From: Gammaproteobacteria bacterium | GTDB taxonomy: Bacteria > Pseudomonadota > Gammaproteobacteria > Pseudomonadales > Cellvibrionaceae | Assembly (NCBI GenBank): GCA_004173475.1 | Contig: SEBU01000002.1 | Location: 62,001 to 126,000, forward strand | Direction: 5' to 3' | DNA length: 64,000 nt | Part shown: in pieces, positions 26,757-37,528 of the stretch | How the letters are laid out: each line of letters starts with the position of its first letter | How positions within the stretch are numbered: position 1 is the first letter of the stretch | The notes under the pieces: generated by a model | The model's input: only the letters and a program-made list of their open reading frames with translations | Told to the model about the DNA's origin: nothing | Database searches by the model: none | Translations under genes and position numbers: made by a program

Positions 26757-28397
26757 TTAGCTAATAGCTTTATCAACAATAGTTTGAGCTTCAGCAATTA
26801 ATAATTGCAAGTGATCCTTGCCTTTAAAGCTTTCGGCATAGATTTTGTAGATATCCTCAGTGCCTGATGGACGTGCCGCAAACCAGCCACTTTGGGTTTC
26901 CACTTTTATACCGCCGAACGCGGCATTATTTCCCGGTGCATTTGTAAGAATTTTAGCAATTTTTTCACCAGCGAGTTCTTTCGATGTGATTTGTTCCGGT
27001 GACAACTTTGAAAGTGCTTTTTTCTGCGCGGTATTCGCAGGTGCTTCTACTCGGGCTTCCGCTGCATGTCCGAACTCATCGGCCAATGCCTTGTAATGTT
27101 CACCTGGGTCGCGGCCAGTTTTGGCAACAATTTCGCCGGCTAGCAGCGCAGGAATTAAACCGTCTTTATCGGTTGTCCACACACCACCATCAATTCTCAA
27201 GAAAGAGGCTCCCGCACTTTCTTCACCGCCGAAACCTAATGAGCCGTCAAACAACCCAGGTGCGAACCACTTAAAGCCCACCGGTACTTCGTAAAGTTTC
27301 CGATGTAATTTTTCGCTCACGCGATCAATCATGGCACTGCTGACTACCGTTTTACCTATGGCCGTATTAGCGTTCCACTTAGGGCGGTTTTGAAATAAGT
27401 ATTCAATCGCAACAGACAGATAATGATTGGGCGGCAATAGGCCAGCACTCGGTGTCACTATGCCATGGCGATCATGATCGGCGTCACATGCAAATGACAC
27501 TTGATAGTCGTGACGTTTGGCAAGCATAGAATGCATCGCATAGGCGGAGGAAGGGTCCATTCGAATTTTTCCGTCCCAGTCCGCTGTCATGAATTCAAAG
27601 GTAGGGTCGATAATCTGGTTAATTAAATGGAGATCAATTTTATAAAAATCTGCGATCGCGCTCCAGTAACGCAAACCAGCGCCACCTAAAGGATCAACAC
27701 CCATTCGGACTCCTGCGTCGCGAATTGCTTCCATATCTACTACGTTAATTAAATCTTTAACATAGTTATGTACGTAATCATGATGATGCGTCGTGGGCGC
27801 ATGCAGAGCTGCGCGATAATCCATACGTTTTAAATCGCGTAAATTACTTTCCAGTAACTCATTGGCGCGAGCTTGCATCCAGTTGGTAACGTCAGAGTCA
27901 GCTGGGCCACCATTGGTTGGATTGTATTTGTAACCACCGTTATCGGGTGGATTGTGCGAGGGTGTAATTACTACTCCATCGGCAAGGGCAGTAGTGCGGC
28001 CTTTATTGTAAGTGAGAATTGCATGGGAAATGGCTGGTGTTGGAGTAAATTCGCCTCCCGTTGCTAAAAATATTTCTACTTCGTTTGCAGCAAAAACTTC
28101 AACGGCACTGATTTGCGCTGGCTCTGACAGAGCATGAGTGTCAATACCTACGAAAAGCGGGCCGGTAATACCAACATGCTTGCGGTAGTCGCATATCGCC
28201 TGAGTAATTGCCAACACATGGTTTTCATTAAAGCTGCTTTTTGTTGCCGACCCGCGATGACCTGATGTACCAAAACTCACACGTTGTTCTGCAATTGCTG
28301 GCTCTGGCTTTTTATCATAATAGTCCGCGGTGAGCTTGGTTATGTCCACTAACAATTCTTGTGGTAATAATTTTCCAGCGTAGGGGCTAATGCTCAT
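26757..28397 (-). CDS. pgm: Phosphoglucomutase (alpha-D-glucose phosphate-specific)
   Basis: 546 residues. Interconverts glucose 1-phosphate and glucose 6-phosphate, feeding glycogen and surface sugar synthesis. The phosphoserine loop is ITPSHNPP with Ser147, the metal loop is DADHDRHG, the sugar-binding loop is GEESAGASF, and the C-terminal phosphate-binding loop is RPSGTEDIYKIYAE. SFGTSGHRG near residue 42 is typical of the bacterial Pgm type. A good ribosome site (AGGAG) precedes ATG 28397. Confidence 0.96.
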   Translation of the reverse strand: MSISPYAGKLLPQELLVDITKLTADYYDKKPEPAIAEQRVSFGTSGHRGSATKSSFNENHVLAITQAICDYRKHVGITGPLFVGIDTHALSEPAQISAVEVFAANEVEIFLATGGEFTPTPAISHAILTYNKGRTTALADGVVITPSHNPPDNGGYKYNPTNGGPADSDVTNWMQARANELLESNLRDLKRMDYRAALHAPTTHHHDYVHNYVKDLINVVDMEAIRDAGVRMGVDPLGGAGLRYWSAIADFYKIDLHLINQIIDPTFEFMTADWDGKIRMDPSSAYAMHSMLAKRHDYQVSFACDADHDRHGIVTPSAGLLPPNHYLSVAIEYLFQNRPKWNANTAIGKTVVSSAMIDRVSEKLHRKLYEVPVGFKWFAPGLFDGSLGFGGEESAGASFLRIDGGVWTTDKDGLIPALLAGEIVAKTGRDPGEHYKALADEFGHAAEARVEAPANTAQKKALSKLSPEQITSKELAGEKIAKILTNAPGNNAAFGGIKVETQSGWFAARPSGTEDIYKIYAESFKGKDHLQLLIAEAQTIVDKAIS

Positions 28398-28430
28398 TGG
28401 GCGTCTCCTGGGTATTGAATTTTTTAATAA

Positions 28431-29147
28431 TTAATTAATTTTTACGGTGTTGGTTTCAACCGGGATAATTTTGATAATGACACCTATTAAAGGATGATCG
28501 ATATAATGAATTTCATTACTGCGCATGGTACGTTCCTGTTTAAGTTTAACGATGCGCTGAATCGGATTGGTCTGGCTTGCATCTATATCATTTGCAAAAC
28601 TATTAGGTAGATTGGGAAGTTCAGGCCAAAACTCATCAACAGGAGTTCCGACCGGTGCGAATTTGGTAAGCCATAGATTGGTTTGAATTTTTAAATATTG
28701 GCCAACGCTTAAGCTGATATTACCTTCAAGCTCGTGATGAGCATTAAAAATTTTTCCACCAGTGATAGCGATATTTGTTTTGTTCGCATAAATCGTTTGG
28801 CGCCATGCCTGGTGAAATAGCAAAGTGTAACTGCCACTTCTTGCCAGAGCCGCCGCCTGCGCGTTGAGTGAGCGCTCATTAGTTTGAACCGGAGTAAAAT
28901 TATCCGAACCAGATTCGGAAATTGAAACGACATTTTCAGGGTAGCTAAGTTTAATATCGCTGGGCCAATGTTCTTGCGGATTTGTTTCACTGCGACCAAA
29001 AACAATAATTTCAACTTGATAAAGTTTTTCGTGATTTTGTTCTTTTAGCTCCGGCTCCAGCTGCGCAAAGCTTGGTGAACTTGAAAGTATCACCGAATAT
29101 AAAAGCAGTGATGCTAGCAGCTGAAATCTTGTTCGTTTTGAAAACAT
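28431..29147 (-). CDS. csiV: CsiV-family envelope protein
   Basis: 238 residues with a signal peptide (about 1-28, ending PSFA). YQVEIIVFGRSETNPQEHWP after the signal and the C-terminal RSNEIHYIDHPLIGVIIKIIPV are hallmarks of CsiV, a periplasmic peptidoglycan-binding family first described in Vibrio cholerae as needed for resistance to a D-amino-acid-related stress. Its position directly after mfd on the same strand is typical in related bacteria. Confidence 0.8.
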   Translation of the reverse strand: MFSKRTRFQLLASLLLYSVILSSSPSFAQLEPELKEQNHEKLYQVEIIVFGRSETNPQEHWPSDIKLSYPENVVSISESGSDNFTPVQTNERSLNAQAAALARSGSYTLLFHQAWRQTIYANKTNIAITGGKIFNAHHELEGNISLSVGQYLKIQTNLWLTKFAPVGTPVDEFWPELPNLPNSFANDIDASQTNPIQRIVKLKQERTMRSNEIHYIDHPLIGVIIKIIPVETNTVKIN

Positions 29148-29220
29148 AATGCTTTCTCAATATTTTTTAATAATGTTGTGTACCAAAATGATGACTTATT
29201 CGCTGACTTTAATTTCTGAG

Positions 29221-32200
29221 CTACGGCATTAATTTATCCAGTAGACCTGTCACTTGTTGTAGGCGCTGTTCAGTAGCCTCCATTAATAAATTAAATTTCA
29301 ATTTACTTGCGCCTTCCAATTTATAAGCGTTTGGAGTCGCTTGTACCATTTTAACGATGGTGAGTGGTTCTACTCGTGTATCGCCACTGAATTCAATAAC
29401 ACCGGAACGGGCGCCGGCTTCCAATTTGGTAATTCCAATTTTTTGCGCTTTCAGTTTAATTTGAGTAACACGCACAAGGTTTTTTGTTTGTTCGGGTAAC
29501 AGACCAAAACGGTCGATCATTTCAACCTGGAGCTCACGTAACGCTTCTTCACTTTCCGCGTTTGCCAAACGTTTGTACATCACCAAACGCGAGTGTACGT
29601 CCGGCAAGTAATCCGCAGGAATTAATGCAGGGATTCGTAAATTGACATCCACCATACCATCAAATTCATTGGCAGGATCAGGAATTTTTCCTTTGCGTAT
29701 AGCTTTGACAGCGCGGTCAAGCATTTCCATATACAACGAAAAACCAATGGTTTGGATTTGTCCACTTTGTTCGTCGCCAAGCAATTCGCCCGTACCACGA
29801 ATTTCCATGTCGTAAGTGGCCAAGGTAAAACCGGCGCCCAAGTCCTCTGCGGCAGAAATTGCTTCCAGGCGTTTTACTGCGTCGCCCGTCATTGAACGCT
29901 TATCCGGCGTTAACAAATAAGCGTAGGCCTGGTGATGCGAACGACCAACACGGCCTCGTAATTGATGCAACTGTGCCAGACCAAATTTATCGGCGCGATG
30001 AATAACAATCGTGTTTGCATTAGGAATATCAATACCGGTTTCAATAATGGTGGTACATACCATCACATTAAAACGTTTGTGATAAAAATCAGACATAACG
30101 CGTTCAAGATCACGTTCTCGCATCTGACCGTGGCCAACAACAATCCGTGCTTCTGGAACCAGCTCTTGTAAATCGCGCGCCGTTTTTTCTATGGTGCTTA
30201 CTTCGTTGTGTAAATAATAAACCTGTCCGCCGCGCAAAATTTCCCGCAATACGGCTTCTTTAATAATATTGGCATCGTGCGTGCGAACAAATGTTTTTAC
30301 TGACAAGCGCCGCGCGGGTGGTGTGGCAATAATTGATAAATCGCGAATACCCGCCATAGACATATTCAGCGTGCGTGGAATGGGCGTGGCCGTCAGCGTT
30401 AAAATATCAATTTCAGCGCGCAAGGCTTTCAACTGTTCTTTTTGACGCACACCGAAGCGATGCTCTTCATCAATAATTAATAAGCCGAGATTTTTGTATT
30501 TAATATCTGGCGATAACAACGCGTGGGTGCCTACGATAATATCGATCTTGCCTTCCGCAATTCTCGGTTTTACTTCGTTCATTTCTTTTGCGGTTCTGAA
30601 GCGCGAAAGCACCTCTATCGTAATTGGCCAATCCGCAAAACGGTCTTTTAATGATTCGTAATGTTGTTGAGCGAGTAGCGTTGTGGGCGCTAGGATTGCC
30701 ACTTGTTTGCCGCCATGGCTCGCAACGAAAGCTGCTCGCATAGCGACCTCGGTTTTACCAAAACCCACATCGCCACAGATGAGGCGATCCATAGGCTTGG
30801 GCGACAGCATGTCGGCAATAACTGCTTCGATAGCGCGTTGTTGATCTGGTGTTTCTTCGAAGGGAAAACTTGACGCAAAATTCAGATAGGCTTCTTTCGG
30901 GTCTGCGAACGCAAATCCTTTACGCGCGGCGCGGCGCGCGTAAACTTCCAAAAGTTCAGCGGCGGTGTCGCGAATTTGTTCCGCGGCTTTTCGTTTCGCC
31001 TTTTGCCAGATTTCGCTGCCCAGCTTATGCAGCGGCGCTAACTCTTCGTCGGTACCACTGTAACGGCTGATTAAATGAAGATTAGTAACTGGAACATAGA
31101 GTTTGGTTTCATCTGCGTATTCCAGTGTTAAAAATTCGTTGGTTTGATCTTCGATGGTAATGGTCTGTAAGCCGCGATAACGACCTACACCGTGATCTAT
31201 GTGTACTACCGGCGAACCTATTTTTAATTCCGTTAAATTTTTAACAATTAAATCAGCGTTATCCTGGCTTTGTTTACGTCGGCGCGTTTGTTGTACTCGC
31301 TCACCGAATAATTGCGTTTCAGTAATTAACGCTATCGCTGGTTCCGTTAGCAATAATCCTTGTTCAAGCGGTGCCGTCGTAATAGCAATTTTTTCTTTGC
31401 CGTTAACAAATGTTGCCCAGGAATCCATTATCACCGGTGTGATGCGAATGCGATTAAGTAGCTCCAGCAGACTCTCACGCCGCCCCGCCGAATCTGCACA
31501 AAATAGTACACGGCCATTGAAGTCTAGTAAAAAAGCTTGAATAGCAGCGAGAGGATTTTCTGCCTGCGATCGAATCGGCAAGCTCGGTGGTATTTGTGTT
31601 AAAAAATTGGTATTGCCGACTTTACTTTCCAGTGTGCTGGTATCGATAAAGGTACGGCTGTAATTTTTCAAATGGCCAAACAATTCATCAATAGCAATAA
31701 AAATTTCTTTGGGCGCCAGTATTGGGCGCTGAGGATCTACGCGGCGACTCTCGTAACGACGTAATAATTCAAGCCAAAAATTTTCAGCTGCTTTTTCAAT
31801 GTTACCCAGGCAATAAATTTGCGCATCCTGCGGTAGATAATCAAAGAGTGTGCTGCAATGATCAAAGAACAACGGTAAATAATATTCAATACCTGGCGGC
31901 GAAATACCGGCGCTGACGTCCTGGAAAATGGAACAGGCTTTATGATCTACGTCGAATTTTTCTAACCAGTGTTGTTTGAAATGATTAATGCCGGTTTTGT
32001 CGAGAGGAAATTCTTTTGCGGGTAATAATTGAATGCTATCAACTTGTTCGATCGTTAATTGTGTCTCAGGATCGAAAGTACGAAGAGTTTCAATTTCATC
32101 GTCAAATAAATCCAAACGATAGGGTAGGTCGCTACCCATTGGGTAAATATCCAACAGCGCGCCGCGCACCGCATATTCACCGTGTTCGTAAACTGTATCA

Positions 32201-32667
32201 ACACTGTGATAGCCAGCTTTTTCGAAATTACGACGCATTGAATCTATATTAATTTTTTGGCCACATTCCACCATTAAACTGTTGCCAACCAAATAATCAC
32301 CCGGCATCAGTCGTTGCAACAGTGATGTCACCGGAACTACCAGAATACCCTGTTGGGTAAGTGGCAATTGGTAGAGTGTTTTTAAACGATCGGAAATAAT
32401 ATCCTGATGTGGCGAAATAGTGTCGTAGGGTAAAGTTTCCCAGTCGGCGAGATGTAGAATATTGAAATCGTCACTCTGATTGAAAAATTCCAGTTCGCTT
32501 TCCAGCCGCAACGCACTGCTGGTATCCGAGGTAATGACCAAACTAAAACCACGAGTTGAGTAAGCACCATTGAGAATTGCGAGTGCCTGAGCGCTGCCGT
32601 GCAATTGGCCCCATTGTTGTTTATTGCCCGAGCGAGTTGATACTGGAGGATTGTTGATTGATGTCAT
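29221..32667 (-). CDS. mfd: Transcription-repair coupling factor Mfd
   Basis: 1148 residues. ATP-driven translocase that removes stalled RNA polymerase at lesions and recruits UvrA. The order is standard: UvrB-homology region (about 1-330), RNA-polymerase-interacting domain (about 490-560, HIDHGVGRYRGL), RecG-like motor with Walker A GDVGFGKTEVA (about 645) and DEEH box IDEEHRFGVRQ, helicase motif VI QLRGRVGRS, and a C-terminal TRCF domain. ATG 32667 begins MTSINNPPVSTRS, matching the family; the frame is open further upstream without support. Confidence 0.96.
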   Translation of the reverse strand: MTSINNPPVSTRSGNKQQWGQLHGSAQALAILNGAYSTRGFSLVITSDTSSALRLESELEFFNQSDDFNILHLADWETLPYDTISPHQDIISDRLKTLYQLPLTQQGILVVPVTSLLQRLMPGDYLVGNSLMVECGQKINIDSMRRNFEKAGYHSVDTVYEHGEYAVRGALLDIYPMGSDLPYRLDLFDDEIETLRTFDPETQLTIEQVDSIQLLPAKEFPLDKTGINHFKQHWLEKFDVDHKACSIFQDVSAGISPPGIEYYLPLFFDHCSTLFDYLPQDAQIYCLGNIEKAAENFWLELLRRYESRRVDPQRPILAPKEIFIAIDELFGHLKNYSRTFIDTSTLESKVGNTNFLTQIPPSLPIRSQAENPLAAIQAFLLDFNGRVLFCADSAGRRESLLELLNRIRITPVIMDSWATFVNGKEKIAITTAPLEQGLLLTEPAIALITETQLFGERVQQTRRRKQSQDNADLIVKNLTELKIGSPVVHIDHGVGRYRGLQTITIEDQTNEFLTLEYADETKLYVPVTNLHLISRYSGTDEELAPLHKLGSEIWQKAKRKAAEQIRDTAAELLEVYARRAARKGFAFADPKEAYLNFASSFPFEETPDQQRAIEAVIADMLSPKPMDRLICGDVGFGKTEVAMRAAFVASHGGKQVAILAPTTLLAQQHYESLKDRFADWPITIEVLSRFRTAKEMNEVKPRIAEGKIDIIVGTHALLSPDIKYKNLGLLIIDEEHRFGVRQKEQLKALRAEIDILTLTATPIPRTLNMSMAGIRDLSIIATPPARRLSVKTFVRTHDANIIKEAVLREILRGGQVYYLHNEVSTIEKTARDLQELVPEARIVVGHGQMRERDLERVMSDFYHKRFNVMVCTTIIETGIDIPNANTIVIHRADKFGLAQLHQLRGRVGRSHHQAYAYLLTPDKRSMTGDAVKRLEAISAAEDLGAGFTLATYDMEIRGTGELLGDEQSGQIQTIGFSLYMEMLDRAVKAIRKGKIPDPANEFDGMVDVNLRIPALIPADYLPDVHSRLVMYKRLANAESEEALRELQVEMIDRFGLLPEQTKNLVRVTQIKLKAQKIGITKLEAGARSGVIEFSGDTRVEPLTIVKMVQATPNAYKLEGASKLKFNLLMEATEQRLQQVTGLLDKLMP

Positions 32668-33025
32668 CGTAAAAACTTTGAACCGTGTAATATCGATGCT
32701 GCTCATTGTACCTGCGCAGCTGTGAAAAGTGGGTTTTGCAAAAGCACTTTTTTGAGGCAGATAAGTTTTATTAAAGTGACAAATGTCTGTAATTTTCTGA
32801 GCAATTGCTGATCCATGAAATATTTGTACAGCGCTGGACAAAAATTTGCCTTATCTTTTAAAGTGGCCACTCATACTGAAGCAATAAATGATTAAAACCT
32901 GAACACATGTCAGAGTTTTACTGTCTACACTCAGTCGCTTAAGGCATTTTGTTGTTTTCGTTGCTACAATAACTGCAAGATTTCAGGTTCCAAACCGCTT
33001 TCGAATTCAGTGCAAGGGGAAAAAT
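32668..33025. other. Divergent promoter region between mfd and sthA
   Basis: About 360 bases separating the divergent mfd and sthA starts. It should hold both promoters, but I see no gene or unusual repeat in it and cannot assign the elements with confidence. Confidence 0.5.
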
Positions 33026-34423
33026 GTGACAGATTACATGTATGACGTACTGGTGATTGGATCGGGCCCCTCGGGAGAAAGTTCCGCAATCGCGGCGGCT
33101 AAAGCAGGTAAGCGAGTTGGTGTCATAGAAAACAGAAGCGTCGTGGGAGGAAGCTGTGCTCACAAAGGCACCATTCCTTCCAAATCCTTGCGTCATGTTG
33201 TGCGACAAATTATTAATTTCAAAGCTGACAGTCTATTTCGTGAAATCGGCGATAGTCGTCGCCTCACGTTCCCGCGTGTGTTGCAATCAGCCGCCAGGGT
33301 CATTCCTAAACAGGTGGAACTACACACCAATTTTTATGTTCGCAATCGTGTGGATGTTCTGATCGGACAAGCGTCATTTATTGATGCGCATACGCTCAAC
33401 TTGGTATTACAAGACGGTGCGAAAGAAAAATTTACCGCTAAAGATATTATTATTGCTACAGGTTCGCGCCCTTATCGTCCTGACGATCTTGATTTTAGCC
33501 AACCGCGTCTCTACGACAGCGATACAATTCTGGATATGCAACATACGCCGCGTCACATTATTATTTATGGCGCCGGTGTGATTGGTTGTGAATATGCATC
33601 GATTTTTTCCGGTTTGGGAATGCGTGTAGATTTGGTAAACAATCGTGATCGATTGTTATCATTCCTGGATGACGAAATTTCCGATGCATTGAGTTATCAC
33701 TTGCGCGATAGCGGAGTTACCGTTCGCCATAGTGAAGAATACGAAAAAATTGAATCCAATGAGCACAGTATTATTTTGCATTTGAAATCCGGTAAGCGGT
33801 TAAAAGCAGATGCGATTTTGTGGTGTAACGGCCGTAGCGGCAATACCGATCAATTGAATTTGGAAGCAATTGGTTTGACGGCCGATCACCGCGGCAATTT
33901 AAAAGTCGATGATTGCTACAGAACCAGCATAGAAAATATTTATGCGGTGGGTGATGTTATTGGTTGGCCAAGTCTTGCTAGTGCATCTTATGGTCAGGGG
34001 CGTGCGGTTTCTAGCGGAATTTCAGGAGCGGCATGTATTGTAGTTTCAGATGTTCCGACCGGAATTTATACCTTGCCGGAAATTAGCTCAATCGGAAAAA
34101 CAGAAACTGAATTAACGCAAGCAAAAGTGCCTTACGAAGTCGGTAGGGCACTTTTTAAAAATACCGCACGTGGCCAAATCTCTGGCGAAAGTGTAGGTAT
34201 GTTAAAACTATTGTTTAATGTAGATACCTTGGAAGTTCTAGGTGTTCATTGTTTTGGTGCGGAAGCTGCTGAGATTGTTCATATTGGTCAGGCAATTATG
34301 AGCCAGAAAGGTGGTGGCAACACGATTCAATATTTCCTGAGCACTACGTTTAACTACCCGACTATGGCAGAAACCTATCGCGTTGCTGCTCTAGATGGAA
34401 TGAATCGCGTGAGTCGTCGTTAG
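33026..34423 (+). CDS. sthA: Soluble pyridine nucleotide transhydrogenase
   Basis: 465 residues. Flavoprotein that moves hydride between NADPH and NAD+, restoring redox balance. FAD motif [19 protein letters not shown] is at residue 9 onward. The usual redox-disulfide site is [14 protein letters not shown] with only one cysteine, the SthA signature that separates it from dihydrolipoamide dehydrogenase. The NAD(P) motif is [19 protein letters not shown], and the dimer domain is intact. GTG 33026 is the start: the overlapping ATG runs into a stop, and AGGGGA lies just upstream. Confidence 0.95.
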   Translation: MTDYMYDVLVIGSGPSGESSAIAAAKAGKRVGVIENRSVVGGSCAHKGTIPSKSLRHVVRQIINFKADSLFREIGDSRRLTFPRVLQSAARVIPKQVELHTNFYVRNRVDVLIGQASFIDAHTLNLVLQDGAKEKFTAKDIIIATGSRPYRPDDLDFSQPRLYDSDTILDMQHTPRHIIIYGAGVIGCEYASIFSGLGMRVDLVNNRDRLLSFLDDEISDALSYHLRDSGVTVRHSEEYEKIESNEHSIILHLKSGKRLKADAILWCNGRSGNTDQLNLEAIGLTADHRGNLKVDDCYRTSIENIYAVGDVIGWPSLASASYGQGRAVSSGISGAACIVVSDVPTGIYTLPEISSIGKTETELTQAKVPYEVGRALFKNTARGQISGESVGMLKLLFNVDTLEVLGVHCFGAEAAEIVHIGQAIMSQKGGGNTIQYFLSTTFNYPTMAETYRVAALDGMNRVSRR

Positions 34424-34432
34424 TCATCGCAA

Positions 34433-34462
34433 AAAAAAGCGCATTATTAAATGCGCTTTTTT
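34433..34462. terminator. Bidirectional intrinsic terminator after sthA
   Basis: A GCGCAT/ATGCGC stem is extended by an A-run and T-run (34433-34444 with 34451-34462), with a 6-base loop. It lies between sthA and the convergent small envelope gene. Confidence 0.9.
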
Positions 34463-34487
34463 ATTTTTGCTTTTTGTTCGTGCTTTC

Positions 34488-34841
34488 TTATTTATTAAGC
34501 TTCAATTCGTCTTCAGACATCTCATCTGTAGTTTCAATTACCGTTTCTTTGCTTTCAGAAAGCTTGGGTTTTGAGACGCTGTGAATAACGTGGTCGTATT
34601 CGAAATAAACCACAAACTCAGCATATTCCCAATTAGAAATGGGTGGTTTTCCTTTTGCTGGATTTTCTTTCAGTGGCTCACCAAATTGGCTTTTAACTTG
34701 TGCTTTGCTCGTTCCCATTTTAGGAAGATGTTGTTGCGAAGTGGATTGTGCTCCGACGGGAAGTTTAATTGTTTCTGCCAATGAAGAATAACTTGTTACC
34801 AGAAAACTGGAGCAAACCAACAATAATAATGAATATTTCAT
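34488..34841 (-). CDS. Small secreted protein, BamE/SmpA-like motif
   Basis: 117 residues. A signal peptide (about 1-22, ending SSLA) precedes a short domain reading MGTSKAQVKSQFGEP...WEYAEFVVYFEYDHVIHSV, which resembles the beta-alpha pattern of SmpA/OmlA (BamE) proteins, although no lipobox is present. The tail is acidic. Function is unknown. It starts 15 bases after the PilZ gene stop and is probably co-transcribed with it. Confidence 0.7.
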   Translation of the reverse strand: MKYSLLLLVCSSFLVTSYSSLAETIKLPVGAQSTSQQHLPKMGTSKAQVKSQFGEPLKENPAKGKPPISNWEYAEFVVYFEYDHVIHSVSKPKLSESKETVIETTDEMSEDELKLNK

Positions 34842-34856
34842 CGTAAAAATTCTCCG

Positions 34857-35426
34857 TTATCGGTTTTCCTGAAGCCGGCGTTTTTCTGCCATTTGCGCGC
34901 GCATAATTTGCTGACCAATGAGTTGTTGCTGAAGTTCGCTGATGCGATGAAATTTTGCGGCGATCTGGAATTCGCCGGTGTTACTGGGTTCGCAGCGAAT
35001 ACTCTTGGCAAATAAAATAAGCCCTGAATTACTGGGTAAAAACACGATGCGCAAGCCGATGTAAGATCCCGCCTCAATTGCCTTGGCGCTACCAAAAGCA
35101 ATTCCACCTTCACTGAGGTTAACCTGGCGCAAGGTTTTGGACGGCGGACTCGGCTTTTGGTCAGACATTAACTGCTGACCCAACACTTCAATCTTGCGAT
35201 TTAAATTGTGCAAATATTCGGCAAGCGGACGGCTTAGCTCTTTAATCTGGAACAAAAATTGAGCATTGTCGGCGTCGATTTTTTTGAGCTCACTGTACAG
35301 CTTTAACGAATTAGCATTATTAAATAACGATTCAGGTTGGGATTTGTCTGCAGTCGTTTCATCGACCGGGATAAATTCCAATGCAATAGTTTCATCAATA
35401 CGAAAATAGCTACGACGCTCAGACAT
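34857..35426 (-). CDS. PilZ-domain protein
   Basis: 189 residues. The N-terminal SERRSYFRID supplies the arginine cluster and NLSEGGIAF (about residue 109) supplies the [D/N]-x-S-x-x-G motif of PilZ domains, which bind cyclic di-GMP. Between them is a helical insert (about 40-95). PilZ genes of this type lie near lolCDE and sthA in pseudomonads. ATG 35426 has AGAGG at 7 bases. Binding of c-di-GMP is inferred; the arginine spacing is shorter than in canonical RxxxR. Confidence 0.75.
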   Translation of the reverse strand: MSERRSYFRIDETIALEFIPVDETTADKSQPESLFNNANSLKLYSELKKIDADNAQFLFQIKELSRPLAEYLHNLNRKIEVLGQQLMSDQKPSPPSKTLRQVNLSEGGIAFGSAKAIEAGSYIGLRIVFLPSNSGLILFAKSIRCEPSNTGEFQIAAKFHRISELQQQLIGQQIMRAQMAEKRRLQENR

Positions 35427-35512
35427 GTTCAAGCCTCTTTAAGGAGTCTTAATAAACATAGCACGCGCTGGCAGATATCTGAAGAAATTAGCTTTTAAAA
35501 GTCATCTCTTAC

Positions 35513-35538
35513 GCCGCGGCCGCGGCTTCCGTGGAAGC
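35513..35538. repeat. Adjoining GC-rich palindromes upstream of lolC
   Basis: 35513-35526 is a perfect 14-bp G+C palindrome. 35525-35538 is a second dyad (GCTTCC-GT-GGAAGC). They share two bases and stand out from the AT-rich surroundings, about 40-65 bases before lolC. Role unknown. Confidence 0.6.
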
Positions 35539-35577
35539 GCGCGGGATTTCTTTACATCCGTCGACATACTGGGTTTA

Positions 35578-36825
35578 ATGCGCCCCATGATGAAAAATAT
35601 CCCTCTTTATATTGGTTTGCGCTACACGCGTGCGAAACGTCGCAACCAGTTTATTTCTTTTATAAGCGCTTTTTCGCTTATTGGAATGGCGCTTGGCGTT
35701 ATGTCGCTTATCGTTGTGCTATCGGTGATGAATGGGCTGGATCGTGAAATGAAGCAGCGATTGCTGAGTGTCATTCCCCATGGCTACATATCACGCGATC
35801 AGGGTTTGAATGATTGGCAAGAAGTTGCGCAAAAGGTTACCCAGAATCCCAAAGTAATTGGCGCTGCTCCCTACATTGCCAGTGAAGCTTTAGTGACCTA
35901 CGCGGAGGGCGTACAAGGCATTCAGGTTGAAAGTATTTTGCCAGAAGAAGAGTCAAAAATTTCCGTTATTAGTCAGCATATGTTGCTGGGTTCTCTCGCA
36001 GATTTAAAGCCGGGAGAGTTCGGAGTAATTATGGGAAGATTAATGGCGAGCCAGCTTGGGTTGGCGTTGGGCGACAAAGTCGTTATCACATCACCGGATA
36101 TCAACATCACACCAGCGGGAGTTTATTTACGTAAAAAAAGTTTTACGCTGGTAGGTGTCTTTGAGGTCGGCGCGCAGGTAGATATGGATCTGGCGTTTAT
36201 TCATCTCAATGATGCGCAAAAATTCTTTAGAGTGCAGGGCGCCCAAGGTTTGCATGTAAAAACAATCGATCTTTATCAAGCTGCCGACGTCATGAACGAG
36301 TTGGCTAAACAACTTGGTAGCGATTATCGCGTAAAAGATTGGAGCCAAACTCAGGGTAGTTTATTTCAATCCGTGAAAATGGAAAAAATTGTTACGGGAA
36401 CCTTGTTAAATATTTTAATTTTTATCGCGGTCTTCAATATAGTTTCCAGCCTGGTGTTGATGGTCGCAGACAAGCGTTCAGACATAGCCGTATTGCGCAC
36501 TCTTGGCCTGACAGCAAAACAGGTGATGGGAATATTTATTGTGCAGGGTAGTGCAGTCGGTTTCGCGGGCACCTTAATCGGTATTGTGGCGGGCTGCATC
36601 TTAACCTGGCTGCTGAATCCTATCATGAGTTTGTTGGAAGCATTATTTAGCTTCCATTTTTTCGATCCTGATACTTTTTATATTAGTACCTTGCCCAGCT
36701 ATTTAATGTGGCAGGACGTCTTAACGATTACGTTAACAGCTTTGATCCTGAGTTTTTTAGCCACACTTTATCCGGCTTACCGTGCCGGTAAAATTGAGCC
36801 CGCCGAGGCATTGCGTTATGAGTAA
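35578..36825 (+). CDS. lolC: Lipoprotein-releasing ABC permease LolC
   Basis: About 415 residues. Inner-membrane permease of the LolCDE exporter, which extracts outer-membrane lipoproteins and passes them to LolA. Four membrane segments are present: about 28-50, and three in the C-terminal half beginning [18 protein letters not shown]. The N-terminal motif [17 protein letters not shown] and ending [20 protein letters not shown] are typical. Between TM1 and TM2 is the periplasmic domain expected to bind LolA. Start ATG 35578; ATGs at 35587 and 35590 are alternatives, and no clear ribosome site decides. Confidence 0.93.
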   Translation: MRPMMKNIPLYIGLRYTRAKRRNQFISFISAFSLIGMALGVMSLIVVLSVMNGLDREMKQRLLSVIPHGYISRDQGLNDWQEVAQKVTQNPKVIGAAPYIASEALVTYAEGVQGIQVESILPEEESKISVISQHMLLGSLADLKPGEFGVIMGRLMASQLGLALGDKVVITSPDINITPAGVYLRKKSFTLVGVFEVGAQVDMDLAFIHLNDAQKFFRVQGAQGLHVKTIDLYQAADVMNELAKQLGSDYRVKDWSQTQGSLFQSVKMEKIVTGTLLNILIFIAVFNIVSSLVLMVADKRSDIAVLRTLGLTAKQVMGIFIVQGSAVGFAGTLIGIVAGCILTWLLNPIMSLLEALFSFHFFDPDTFYISTLPSYLMWQDVLTITLTALILSFLATLYPAYRAGKIEPAEALRYE

Positions 36826-37528
36826 TTCTGCATCTGTTGTATCAATCAATTCATCCACAACTCCGGTTTTGACTTGCAGGAATGTAAGCAAACATTATGG
36901 TGAAGGTAATTTAGCCGTTAGTGTTTTGCGTGGAATTAACATCACGATTAATTCCGGTGAACGTGTGGCGATTGTGGGTGCATCGGGTTCTGGAAAATCT
37001 ACCTTGTTAAATATTTTGGGTGGGTTGGACATACCGGACAGCGGCGAGGTCTCGGTTGTCGGTGAAGTTTTATCAAAAATGAATGCTGATGATCGCGGAT
37101 ATTTACGAAATCGCAGTTTAGGTTTTGTATATCAATTCCATCATTTGCTGCCAGAATTCACGGCGCTTGAAAACGTGTGCATGCCATTGTTGATTGGAAA
37201 AATAAAGCTCGCGGCGGCAAAAGAGAAAGCTATTGCGATCTTGCAGCGCGTTGGGCTCGGTCATCGCCTGGAGCACAAGCCGTCAGAACTTTCTGGCGGC
37301 GAACGTCAACGTGTTGCAATTGCCCGCGCGTTGGTAACATCACCTGCCTGCGTATTAATGGATGAGCCGACAGGTAATCTGGATACTCATTCTGCAGATA
37401 GCATTCAGGCTTTAATGTTGGAATTAAATCAATCCATCGGAACCAGTTTCATTGTGGTTACGCACGATTTGCGGCTCGCCGCAAAAATGGATCGAACCTT
37501 AACACTGTCTGACGGCTTTCTCGTATGA
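36818..37528 (+). CDS. lolD: Lipoprotein-releasing ABC ATPase LolD
   Basis: 236 residues. Walker [10 protein letters not shown] is at 54-62, the signature [15 protein letters not shown] and Walker [12 protein letters not shown] follow, and the LolD-specific sequence [24 protein letters not shown] is intact. ATG 36818 overlaps the lolC stop by 8 bases, and its own stop overlaps lolE by 4, so the three genes are translated together. Confidence 0.96.
   Translation: MSNSASVVSINSSTTPVLTCRNVSKHYGEGNLAVSVLRGINITINSGERVAIVGASGSGKSTLLNILGGLDIPDSGEVSVVGEVLSKMNADDRGYLRNRSLGFVYQFHHLLPEFTALENVCMPLLIGKIKLAAAKEKAIAILQRVGLGHRLEHKPSELSGGERQRVAIARALVTSPACVLMDEPTGNLDTHSADSIQALMLELNQSIGTSFIVVTHDLRLAAKMDRTLTLSDGFLV

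Noticed and set aside
33026-34423. Dihydrolipoamide dehydrogenase as an alternative for the flavoprotein
   Set aside because: The redox site has only one cysteine ([10 protein letters not shown]), and no pyruvate or oxoglutarate dehydrogenase genes adjoin; SthA fits better.
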